Below, in pieces: positions 10,454 to 21,540 of a DNA stretch of 64,000 nucleotides (within the stretch, counting starts at the first letter, position 1; each line of letters begins with the position of its first letter). The notes under the pieces were generated by a model, which saw only the letters and a list, made by a program, of their open reading frames with translations, was not told the origin of the DNA and searched no databases. This DNA comes from Isoperla grammatica (lineage: Eukaryota > Arthropoda > Insecta > Plecoptera > Perlodidae): assembly GCA_945910005.1 (NCBI GenBank), contig OX246743.1:5264018-5328017 (forward strand), in the 5' to 3' direction. The position numbers were made by a program, and so were the translations under genes.

Positions 10454-12420
10454 TAACTAAGGGTTTAAACTTTGCGGTAGCGCCGCATCGTTTGCCTGTA
10501 GAGAAGATCATAAGTGAAGTGGAATCCTGCATAATGGGTTTTCAAGATAATAAAGCTGAACAAATTCGCCAAGACATAGCTAAAATATTGCTAAAAGCTA
10601 AGCCCCCTATGAGAAACATAAGTAGTGAAGAGATTAGAGCGCTTAGGGAGCTCCGTGAAGATAAGGATATCTTAGTTCTAGCAGCAGATAAAGGTAATGC
10701 GACGGTCGTTCTTGACAGTAGCGAATATCATGAAAAAATGCTGGCACTTCTAGATGATACTGCTTACATTAAAACTGATCAGGATCCAACTGTGTATCTT
10801 GAAAAGAAAACTAGGTCACTTATTATGTCTACACCTATCGACAAACAAGTGAAAAAATTCATTATTCCTCATGAAAAATCATCACGAGTCCCCAAACTGT
10901 ATGGTTTACCTAAAATACATAAAACAGGTGTTCCGCTTCGCCCTATAGTTAGTGCCTTTGGCTCACCCACACAAGCCCTTGCTAAACACATTTCAAAATT
11001 AATGCAACCTGCAGCAGAAGAAGCTAAGTCGTATGTTAAAAACTCGACTCATTTTGTAGAGATTCTAAAAGATATTAAGTTGAACCCTGGTGACTTACTA
11101 GTTAGTTTTGATGTTGTTTCTCTCTTTACGAAAGTACCAATTAAAGAGGCATTGGAGATCATTGAAGCCAAGAAGGTAGTTCCGACACATATTATTACGT
11201 TGTCTCGTCATTGCATGGCCACTACATATTTTACATACAAAGGTCAGTTCTATAAACAAATTGAAGGAGCTCCAATGGGGTCGCCATTGTCACCAGTGGT
11301 AGCAAATTTGTTCATGGAACATTTTGAAACAACAGCCCTGGAGTCATCTTTACTAAAGCCCCTGTGCTGGCTGCGATACATAGATGATACGTTTGTAGTG
11401 TGGCAGCATGGAATAGATAGGCTTAATGAATTTCATCAACATTTAAACAACCAACACACAAATATAAAACTAACGATGGAAATCGAGGAAGATGGTAAAT
11501 TACCTTTTTTGGATGTACTTGTTCAGAAAAAACCTGATGGAAGTCTTGGCCATACTGTGTTTAGAAAAGCTACTCATACAAACAGATATCTGAATGCAAC
11601 CTCTCACCACCACCCGAGTCAAATCCGGTCTGTTGCTTACACACTTGCTAATAGATCACACAAAATTGCAGATGTGGATAATATTGATGCAGAATATAAA
11701 ATATTACATCATGCCCTTTCATCTAACGGGTTTACGAATAGTTTAATAACAAAGGCATGGCATCGACAGCCTATTTCCACCTCGACGTCACAAGTAGAAC
11801 TAGTAGAACCACCCAAGTATACTGCCTATTTGCCATACATTAAAGGGACAACAGACTTGATCAGTCAACGGCTTCGCCGAGAAAACATACGGACGATCTT
11901 TAATACCGAGAAGAAAATTGGCGAAATGGTGGGAACTTGTAAGGATGTGATTCCTTTAGAAAACAAAGGAGTATATGAGATACCCTGTAATGGCTGTCAT
12001 CACAGTTACATTGGTCAAACAAGTAGAAAATTATCGCAGCGAGTTCAAGAACACCGACTTGCTGTGGACCAAGGCCAGTCAACGTCATCTCTAGCACAAC
12101 ATACAATAAAGGAAGGACATAACATTAACTTTGCCGGGGTACGGCTTCTTGCTTCAGTGGACAATCTTCGAGCGAGGTTAATCCGGGAAGCAATTGAGAT
12201 TGAGAAGCGGCCTCATAACCTGAACAAGCGAGATGACGCTCAAAGACTACCTTCGGCTTGGAAACCGATTGTGGCTAACCTTACAGTCCAGCAGGTGTTC
12301 CCAGCCATCATTCAGCCTGTTGCTGACCATTCTCAGAGTCAAAGAGTTCCAGCAGTGTCTCAGGGGGGTCCCATAACCAGAAGCAAATTCAAGGAGCTTG
12401 CTAGAGCAGCTACCCAGTGA
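10454..12420 (+). pseudogene. Truncated PLE reverse transcriptase/GIY-YIG frame
   Basis: About 655 codons of the PLE protein, lacking the first 183 or so residues. The reverse transcriptase motifs (GAPMGSPLSP, YIDDTFV) and the C-terminal GIY-YIG nuclease (GVYEIPC, SYIGQTSRK) are all present and open. Comparing translations by eye, I find one difference from the full copy, alanine for glycine in the NxTSHHH segment near 11,595. The open frame extends upstream to an ATG at 10,321 through repeat-derived lysine/asparagine-rich codons, which I treat as chance. Without its own N-terminus it is probably non-functional, though the nuclease and polymerase domains are unbroken. Confidence 0.85.
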
Positions 12421-12511
12421 TGTATCGCTGTGGCAGTGTTTTCGTTTTTATATGCAAGTGTTTTTTGGTTGTTGTGGTTTTTTATTTATTTGTTTTTGTA
12501 TATTTGTATGT

Positions 12512-12548
12512 CTTGAAAAAGACGACGCTAAAGTCGTCGAAACGTTGA
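12512..12548 (+). ncRNA. Hammerhead-like stem-loop in PLE tail (degenerate)
   Basis: GACGAC (12,521-12,526), loop GCTAAA, GTCGTC (12,533-12,538), then GAAACG. This matches the stem II plus GAAA side of hammerhead ribozymes known from PLE pseudo-LTRs. The other core strand, expected as CTGANGA, reads CTTGAAAAA here, so catalytic activity is doubtful. The same element lies at about 6,826-6,862 on the minus strand, at about 9,515-9,550, and in the tail at 12,700-12,735. Confidence 0.4.
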
Positions 12549-12635
12549 CTTATCATTAAAAATAAAATTTAGATTGGTTTAACCGTAAAATGTATCCTTT
12601 CTTTACATATTGCAACCAACAAAATCTGAGAAATC

Positions 12636-12818
12636 ATATATATATATATATATATATACATACATTTTTATTTATTTGTTTTTGTATATTTGTATGTCTT
12701 GAAAAAGACGACGCTAAAGCCGTCGAAACGTTGACTTTTCATTAAAAATAAAATTTAGATTGGTTTAACCGTAAAATGTATCCTTTCTTTACATATTGCA
12801 ACCAACAAAGTCTGAGAA

Positions 12819-12878
<60 letters not shown>

Positions 12879-12930
12879 TATATATTTATACCCGAAAAAT
12901 GTATCCTTACTTTATATATATATACCCACA
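12636..12930 (+). mobile_element. Extra PLE tail fragments separated by TA tracts
   Basis: After the truncated PLE, a TA tract (12,636-12,658) is followed by a second copy of the tail (about 12,667-12,821), another long TA tract (12,822-12,872), and a short tail piece of the other subtype (about 12,889-12,926) ending in TA again. Confidence 0.8.
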
Positions 12931-13015
12931 TACTTAAATAATATTTTTCAAGAAAACCTCTTCTAGGTGGATTTATGAAGAATATCAGAAATTAAAAAAA
13001 CAAATTGCCAGTAAC

Positions 13016-13500
13016 GGTGGTCTAGGAGTCAAGGCGCCCTTGCGGCAAGTGGGAGACCTGGGGCCGGATTCACAAGATGGCCTAAGTCGTTTTTTGGTCA
13101 TATCTCTAAGACTGGCCTTACTTTGAACCTCTTGTAAAACCAGACTCAGGTCACATGAAGAAGTAACTAATTCCTGGTGAGAACAAGGACATATGAACAT
13201 TCCAATAATATATTTTAAAATCTGTTCTAAGATATTTCCTGGTTTTACAGAAGTACAAACTTAGGCCGGTCTTAGCGATAAGACTGAAAAAAGACTTAGG
13301 ACCTCTTGCGAATCCGGGCCCTGGGTTCGATTCCCAGTCGGGTTTGGTTTTTAATCCCTGGTTTTCTCCATAAAGCCAGTGCAATATTAGCCACGTGACC
13401 AGTGGATGCAGACTACGTAGGTTCCACCCCATGGTTGGTGTGTAGGCCTCCTAAGTGCACTTACATGTTATTTTCATTCCGATCTCAGCCCAGCTAGACG
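13016..13500 (+). mobile_element. tRNA-derived SINE interrupted by a MITE
   Basis: The head GGTGGTCTAGGAGTCAAGGC and, after the interruption, GGGTTCGATTCCCAG (13,323-13,337) resemble the A and B boxes of a tRNA gene. This is followed by a non-tRNA body to about 13,500. The two halves rejoin seamlessly if 13,063-13,325 is removed. Confidence 0.65.
13063..13319. mobile_element. 257-bp foldback MITE inserted in the SINE
   Basis: The left end GCCGGATTCACAAG and the reverse complement of the right end, GCCCGGATTCGCAAG, open an inverted repeat extending about 90 bp on each side. The element is flanked by CCTGGG at 13,057-13,062 and 13,320-13,325, a candidate 6-bp target duplication. No coding capacity. 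Confidence 0.8.
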
Positions 13501-14062
13501 AATCACCCTTGTCTTAAGGAACTTTCGAATCCAAGACGTATAAAAAATCCAAACACACTAATGCACTTCCTGCCCGTTGTTGTTGATATCTTGTTGGAAA
13601 TATGTTCCCCCCGCTACAAGACACACGTCAAATCCTTTTAAGGCGTTGATAAATTTAGCAAAAAGCGCACGGGGAGAATGGAAGTTTGGACGGCTTTGAC
13701 GTACATCACGAGATACTTGGTCTACTTCCCTCCACAGCTGCAATCCTCTCTTTGCTGCAGTATTGCGAGTTGAACTATTCCATCTACTACTTTCTAATCT
13801 CGGGTATGAGCTTTTGAAACTTTTGTCTTTCGTGACGATTTTAATGCGGGTTTGGTTATATCGATCATTTCATTCGACGCCGTTTTGGCATTTCCTCTTG
13901 TTTCACGGATTACTAATCAAGGGGAGGAGGACTCCTTTATTTACTGCGTTAAATAAATGATGGAAGCTGCCACCTCGTATAACTGGCATCTCATATCATG
14001 ATATTGTCACAGCGCGTTGTATAAATGATCGAAGCTGCCATCTGGTATTACTCGCAGCTAGT
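13501..14062. other. Unique sequence with a short local duplication
   Basis: A phrase beginning GAAGCTGCCA occurs near 13,964 and 14,031 with similar flanks. The open frames at 13,558-13,743 (-) and 13,763-13,960 (+) are unrecognised and not supported as genes. Confidence 0.4.
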
Positions 14063-14843
14063 TCTCCTGTACACCCGAAAGGTTAATTAAGCGAGCGAAG
14101 CGAGCGTTTCCACTTGACTCTTATGGCACTTCATTCTGTTTTTTTTTTTGTTTGTTTGTTTTTTTTTTTTTTTTTTTTGTTTTTATGTCCGTCGATAGCG
14201 GTCGAACGGAAAGTCCGATGAACTTGAAATTTGAACCATCCACAAGCCTCGATGTGGATTGAAGGTGTATAGTTTTGAGGCAAAATCGTTCGAAAAGTTA
14301 CAAAGTTACACCATAGTTACTGCAAAATATTTTTCTGAAACAAAATGGCGGCAAAATGTGAGATAGCCAAATTTTTTTACAGTTTTTTCCGGTCACGAAT
14401 ATGTTAATGTAATGGCGATCTGATAGATATTGGCAAAGTTACACGAAAGTTACTCGAAAATATATTTCTGAAACACAGTAACAGCAAAATGTGAGGTGGC
14501 TATCTTATAGTAAATTTTTGTCCGGTCACGAATATACTAATGTAAACGCGATTTGATACATATTAGAGGCAGAAATTACATTTCTATTGCTGTCAATAAC
14601 TGTTAGTAACGGTGGCGGACCGCGGCGAAAACATGACAGCGAAAATTCTTAGCAACGCACACTGCACGACGTCCAACAATGTCGGGAAGTATAATAGCTA
14701 TGGAAATTAGAAAAAATTTTGCAATGCGCATCCTTGAATTGTTGTTAATTGTTGTTTTTATTATCTTTGAGATCTTTTCGCCAGAACGTTCGTAGATATG
14801 GACGCGCTCGCTTATCAACGCGTCAAACAGAGCGTTTTCCTAG
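14063..14843 (+). mobile_element. Helitron-like repeat, copy B
   Basis: It starts near 14,063 with AAGCGAGCGAAGCGAGCG close by (14,090-14,107) and ends in CTAG (14,840-14,843) followed by T. A CGCTC...GAGCG stem lies a few bases before the end. These are features of Helitron 3' ends. The last bases GAGCGTTTTCCTAGTAT are shared with the element ending at 38,121. It has no replicase/helicase frame, so it is non-autonomous if the assignment is right. The 5' border is uncertain. Confidence 0.5.
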
Positions 14844-15654
14844 TATAATATAACATGTAATTTAATGATATGTTTAACTTATATTATACTAATATATATT
14901 ATAACAATGGAAATAACATAACCACAGACATAACATACATACATACATACATACATACATACATACATACGTACTAGGCACAAGGCGCTATGCACTAGGT
15001 ACTAGGCACTAGGCAGTAAGCACTAGGTACTGGGTACTAGGCATGAAGCACGAAGCACTAGGCACTAGGTACTGGGTACTAGGCACTAGGTGCTGGGCAC
15101 TAGGCACTGGGCACTAGGCAGTAACTGAGAACACGTTCGGAGTTACGTCCTGCGATTACAAGTCAAAATGATCATTATTTTAATATTTCAAGAGATTCTT
15201 ATTTAACAAACATACCCCTTTACCTACAAAATGAGGGTTTTGCTTATAGTAATCGATACCTAATGTATTACTAAGCCTGCTTCATCGAGCCCGATATTTG
15301 GAATCGATGGCATCCCTAGTCTGTAGGCTAAAATATCAGCTTGTAGAACCCGCTATATGGGTCACCGTATAATGTTCCCATCAAGTTAGCCATGTCGCTT
15401 TATTTCATTCTATAAGGTTATTCTTCTCTAACTTTACAGCAAGTTAACCTACTTACGAGAAACTCGTTTACTACTTAAACTATACAAAAACACATAATAT
15501 ATATTTAAAGTAAAGCTGTAACGTGTTACACTAATAATGATGCACAGTCCGAATACGGAATACAACTTCTACACAACACACAATATTAAAATAATTAAAA
15601 TAAAAAGGACGCCCATCTCGCATACCCAAGGCTGATAATTATCGAAATATAGAG
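14844..15654. repeat. AT-rich spacer with ACAT microsatellite and short CACTAGG repeats
   Basis: (CATA)n at about 14,934-14,969 is followed by a degenerate array of the GGCACTAGGTACTGGGTACTA type at 14,970-15,125. The remainder to 15,654 is unique AT-rich DNA with no gene seen. Confidence 0.7.
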
Positions 15655-16625
15655 TGGAGTTAGCTTAGCACACATAACATCAAATTTACGCACATTTCAT
15701 TAGCTTAGCACACAACATCAAATTTACGCACATTTCATTAGCTTAGCACACATAACATCAAATTTACGCACATTTCATTAGCTTAGCACACATAACATCA
15801 ACATTGCATATATTACATTAGCTTAGCACACATAACATCAACTGTTCATACATTACATAAGCTTAGCACACATAACATCAACTGTTCATACATTACATTA
15901 GCTTAGCACACATAACATCAACTTTACATAATTACATTACCTTAGCACACATAACATCAACTTTACATACATTACATTAGCTTGCCACACATAACATCAA
16001 CTTTACATAATTACATTAGCTTAGCACACATAACATCAACTTTACATACATTACATTAGCTTGCCACACATAACATCAACTTTACATAATTACATTACCT
16101 TAGCACACATAACATCAACTTTACATAATTACATTACCTTAGCACACATAACATCAACTTTACATACATTACATTAGCTTGCCACACATAACATCAACTT
16201 TACATTATTACATTACCTTAGCACACATAACATCAACTTTACATAATTACATTACCTTAGCACACATAACATCAACTTTACATACATTACATTAGCTTAG
16301 CACACATAACATCAACTTTACATACATTACATTAGCTTGCCACACATAACATCAACTTTACAAAATTACATTACCTTAGCACACATAACATCAACTTTAC
16401 ATAATTACATTACCTTAGCACACATAACATCAACTTTACATACATTACATTAGCTTGCCACACATAACATCAACTTTACAAAATTACATTACCTTAGCAC
16501 ACATAACATCAACTTTACATAATTACATTACCTTAGCACACATAACATCAACTTTACATACATTACATTAGCTTGCCACACATAGCATCAACTTTACATA
16601 ATTACATTACCTTAGCACACATAGA
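15655..16625. repeat. 39/40-bp minisatellite with three-unit higher order, about 24 copies
   Basis: The unit contains TTAGCACACATAACATCAAC and TTTACATACATTACA. Variants are GCTTGCCAC versus CCTTAGCAC at the front and CATACATTAC versus CATAATTAC at the back. From about 15,975 the variants recur in a fixed order of three, forming a roughly 118-bp higher-order unit. Confidence 0.9.
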
Positions 16626-17256
16626 ATCTGCTTATTATAAATACATTCACAAACTTAATATTTCTTCTATATTAATTTTGATTTTTGTAGAAGTGTTTTA
16701 TCATGTTAGTAGCAAAAAATAGACCTGAGAATTTACTACTGCAAGCCGTAACTATACTGTTAAATTTAATTGTTAACAAAGACAGCAATACAACGATATT
16801 TAATGTTATTCTAATTGAATATACTAAATTAAAGTTACCACTTGTTATTTCTCGTTATCCCTGTTATTTCAACGACAGCAGGTCGCGAAACATACAACAG
16901 TTACTATATATAATTTAATAATAATGGTGTTTCTAGAGTTTAAATGTAATTGTCCGTCCGTCCCTCGCATAGTCGGTCGCAACATTGACTCCGATGGGGC
17001 CCGGCAGGTGAGGTAGGCCCGATAAATCTAAACACGGCTGTGGATAATCCTCGCTCGTTTGTCTTGCACACGACCAGTGACGCCTGCTTTGCCCGCTAGG
17101 GGCGCCGCCCGCCAACTGTCACATGGCCACACACACAACCGTTCACTTTTCAAAATGGTGGCATTCTAATCACTTTAATCCCGTTGCGTATAACTTAATC
17201 GACCCCAATTGAAATAAAGTAATTATTCATTTTGAGGACGAGAGTTAAATGTTTAC
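16626..17256. other. Unique sequence, no gene seen
   Basis: Open frames at 16,703-16,918 (+) and 16,933-17,115 (-) show no recognisable domain. The 16,950-17,110 part is GC-richer than its surroundings, but I cannot assign it. Confidence 0.4.
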
Positions 17257-17526
<270 letters not shown>

Positions 17527-18009
17527 CGTGTACGGGTTTGTGTTTTATTGTGGTGCTTGTTTTGTCTTGTACTGTTTAGCGGGTAAATGGGAGAACCGGA
17601 CACAATAGTTGGAAGGGAAAAGCGTCATTCAAGAGGACTGGATTTGTAAATACCATCATCCAGTAGAATAGGAACAAGGCCGTATTGTGCGTGTATAGTT
17701 ATTATTAAAACGACATATTATTAAATTATATTTATTACCACGAACAAAACAATGTTTGCAAAATTTAGGCCGTGTCTATTAGTGCAGTCAATATATATGT
17801 GGACACACTAGCCAATTGGTATGTCTCGCTATACTTTTCAATGCTCATCGCTAGAGTTCTACATCGGATAAGGCGCGAAGAAAATCGTTATTTTTAGCAT
17901 ATGGAATATATAGGCGCGACTGAGATAACTGAAGAAGAAAATATTACTCCGAAAATTTTCTGATGAAATTCTCTGATATGCTGGAGTCCTTTGTTGCCAT
18001 CGAAGGTGT
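17527..18009. other. Unique AT-rich spacer, no gene seen
   Basis: No recognisable coding, RNA or transposon sequence. Confidence 0.5.
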
Positions 18010-18392
18010 CTGGGGACAAAACCTCTCCTGTTGCTTACACGCTCTTTCCTGTTGCTAACAACCTCTCTCCTGTTGCTTACACGCTCTCTACTGTTGCTAA
18101 CAACCTCTCTCCTGTTGCTAACAACCTCTCTCCTGTTGCTGACAACCTCTCTCCTGTTGCTAACAACCTCTCTTCTGTTGCTAACAACCTCTCTCCCTTT
18201 GCTTACACGCTCTCTCCTGTTGCTAACAACCTCTCCTGTTGCTAACAACCTCTCTCCTGTTGCTAACAATCTCTCTCCTGTTGCTAACAACCGCTCTCCT
18301 GTTGCTTCCAACCTCTCTCCTGTTGCTAACAACCTCTCTCCTGATGCTAGCAATCTCTCTCCTGCTGCTTCCAACCTCTCTCCTGTTTTAAT
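18010..18392. repeat. 21-bp minisatellite, about 18 copies
   Basis: The unit is CTCTCTCCTGTTGCTAACAA plus one base. Substitutions alternate TAACAAC with TTACACG and TTCCAAC. The array is diverged towards both ends. Confidence 0.9.
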
Positions 18393-20000
18393 TAAACCAT
18401 TAACCACTTTTTGGTCATCAAATTTGTTTTGTTTCTTTCTATTCTATCTAACAAGCTAGCTTATTATTTTATTTTATTTACCCAATGGGAAGTATTCCGA
18501 ATGTTGTGTTTATTTAGTAGTTTGCACCTCGACCGCACCGTCCAGTAATTCGCTGCTATCGACCTGTCCACCGGCATTTCTATCATCGCGGATTATATTA
18601 AAAGCTTTCAGTCGCGACACGATGGTTGTCAAACGTAAATATTTGTTTGCAGCTCGCTGGTCGGTGGGGAAGGCGCCTGTATTACCCGACAGCCATTCAT
18701 TTATTGCTGAACATGGCCACCGCGTCGTTCATTTGGTCTAATGACGATGTATAGAAATACGTGGGGGGGGGGGGGGGACATGTTTTCTTGTTCGGAATTT
18801 GTCAACACACACACATGTGACGTGCAAAGCTAGTCCACTCGCATGCGGTAATCGGAATGGATACCATATACAATACATAATTATATTGATTGTACCAAAT
18901 TCGAGAGCAAAGATACCAAATTATACCATTTTGTATTACCATATTGTCACAAAGTATACAAACAATGAATTATAGCCGTAATTTCTCATGCAAGTTGACT
19001 CGTAAATAAAATAAAATAAATAAATTCACATTTAGAGTCTACCCACTCAGTAACGAAACTGATTTGCAGTGGGGGACTTTAATTTAAAGCGACTAAACCA
19101 ACCCTGTAGGATCCGAACACCATCGAACCGAACAGCATAAGATCACAGCTATACTATAAGCGTATTCATAGGTTGCACGTACGTCACATCTTTGCGCGTG
19201 GCGGTCACATTTGTGAACAAACTTTGATGTTGCCATGGAGAAACAATTGAAGGCCGATATGACAGAACACATAAATTCTTCGTTCTTTATAATCCATTCT
19301 GTTTTTGAAATGAAATTGGTATGTGTGGTAATTTTTTATTTTTGTATTACTTTTGTTTACCTTTTAAATTCTAAATTAGGCTTATTTATTAAATTTGAAT
19401 AGTATTTGCTATACTTATCTACGATTGGTTCTCTTCAATTGTGTCGCAATCATGACCGCTGTGACGTCACGTGGGAACTATGAATATTATTCATTGAATA
19501 ATTCTATTTTCCTATATCGCTCACACATTTAATTATACGGTTTTGTAGTCTCACCGATCGGATATTTATTTAATGCACCTGGCATCGTTTCGTAATATTA
19601 TATATACACGCACTGACCACAAAAACTGATAGCTGTAGGCCATAAAAACAAATTCACAAAAACAATTTATGCCTTTTGTTTTTGTGTCCGCTGTGACCAT
19701 TAACATTCTCAGCAATTGTTAGATGCAGCATTACGACCAAGCATTATTTTTGTTTGCTACGGTGCCATTTTTCTGTTTTCTTTTCTAAAGAGATTCCTTA
19801 TCCAGTCTCTGTGTGCATTTATTTATATCGAAGACTCCGATCTTTGAAAAATGAGCCGTATCAAATAGCCTGGCATCTCAAAGACATACACTCGTCCATC
19901 TCTCCATCCTATGTCGGTAATTTGATTTTACGAATTTGTGCGTCTTTTCAAATGTCGAACGCGCGTCTGTCAGCTGTGACGGTTGTATGGTTGTATTGAC
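18393..20000. other. Unique sequence with a possible MITE at 19,164-19,485
   Basis: No gene is seen. A poly-G run lies at about 18,764-18,777. The segment from ATTCATAGGTTGCACGTACG (19,164) to the inverted-like CACGTGGGAACTATGAAT (ending 19,485) could be a small inverted-repeat element, but the arms are short and imperfect. Confidence 0.35.
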
Positions 20001-20444
20001 CTGCTGCCTAGTGTAGCTAGTGTAGCTCTAGTGTAGCTCTAGTGTAGCTCTAGTGTAGCTGTCTCAGCGGGGTGATTGATTCGGTCCTCCAAAGACAGCG
20101 GCCACACAAACTTTACTTTACTCGACTTTATTTCTAAACTAGAGAGGAAAACGAGAGCTACGGCTTCTTGCTGCATCGTTGTCTCGACATGGCTGCCAAC
20201 TGACACGCGTACCCGAAACAGTAATCTGCAGGATTGCCAACGTACTGGGAAGATCAAGAATTGAACGGCAGGGGCCCTATATATATTTTGTAACTTTTTG
20301 TTGTGTATCATATCATGCAACGATTTGTGCCTGAATTCGAACTTGTTATGAGGAATGTAATGTTATTATTATTGAGTACACAGGTCCAATATAACGTTAC
20401 AGAATAGGGGCGGGTCCCAATCGTGATGATAGGGTAGGATTATC
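20001..20444. other. Short CTAGTGTAGCT repeat, then unique sequence
   Basis: Four to five copies of an 11-12-bp GTGTAGCTCTA motif lie at 20,009-20,060. The rest to 20,444 is unique, with no supported gene. Confidence 0.5.
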
Positions 20445-21540
20445 AGCATGGCTACACTGAGCTACAGCTACACAGAGCTACAGCTACACTGAGCTACAGT
20501 TACACTGAGCTACAGTACGCTAAGCTACAGCTGCAGCTACGCTAAACTACAGCTACAGCTACGCTAAGTTAAAGCTACACTGAGCTACAGTTACGCTGAG
20601 CTACAGCTACACTGAGCTACAGCTACACTGAGCTACAGCTACACTGAGCTACAGCTACACTGAGCTACAGCTACACTGAGCTATAGCTACACTGAGCTAC
20701 AGCTACACTGAGCTACAGCTACACTGAGCTACAAACACTGAGCTACAGCTACACTGAGCTACAGCTACACTGAGCTACAGCTACACTGAGCTACAGCTAC
20801 ACTGAGCTACAGCTACACTGAGCTACAGCTACACTGAGCTACAGCTACACTGAGCTACAGCTACACTGAGCTACAGCTACACTGAGCTACAGCTACACTG
20901 AGCTACAGCTACACTGAGCTACAGCTACACTGAGCTACTGCTACACTGAGCTACAGTTACACTGAGCTACAGCTACACTGAGCTACAGCTACACTGAGCT
21001 ACAGCTACACTGATCTACAGCTACACTGAGCTACAGCTACACTGAGCAACAAATACACTGAGCTACAGTTACACTGAGCTACAGCTACACTGAGCTACAG
21101 CTACACTGAGCTAGTGCTACACTGAGCTACAGCTACACTGAGCTAGTGCTACACTGAGCATTGCTACACTGAGCTACAGCTACACTGAGCTATAGCTACA
21201 CTGAGCATTGCTACACTGAGCTATAGCTACACTGAGCTACAGCTACACTGAGCTACTGCTACACTGAGCTACTGCTACGCTGAGCTACTGCTACACTGAG
21301 CTACAGCTACACTGAGCTACAGCTACACTGAGCTACAGCTACACTGAGATATAGCTACACTGAGATACAGCTACACTGAGATACAGCTACACTGAGCTAC
21401 AGCTACGATAAGCTACAGCTACACTGAGCTACAGCTACGCTTAGCTACAGCTACACTGAGCTACAGCTACACTGCGCTACAGCTACGCTAAGCTACAGCT
21501 ACACTGAGTTACAGCTACACTGAGCTACAGCTACACTGAA
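20445..21540. repeat. 16-bp minisatellite, about 68 copies
   Basis: The unit is ACTGAGCTACAGCTAC. Variants include ACAGTTAC, ACTGCTAC, ATAGCTAC and GCTAAGC at the edges. The AGCTACAGCT core is close to self-complementary. Confidence 0.95.

Larger units (their letters stand above)
10454..12635 (+). mobile_element. Penelope-like element, 5'-truncated copy
   Basis: Homology to the minus-strand copy starts at TAACTAAGGGTTTAAAC (10,454) and continues through the stop codon and tail to about 12,635. Before that point the sequence belongs to the Helitron-like repeat. Truncation at the 5' side is expected for target-primed reverse transcription. The tail ends in a TA tract. Confidence 0.9.

Noticed and set aside
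13323..13337. Genuine tRNA gene at the B-box-like GGGTTCGATTCCCAG
   Set aside because: The A-box half is 260 bp away across a MITE, and the sequence continues as a SINE body with no acceptor stem.
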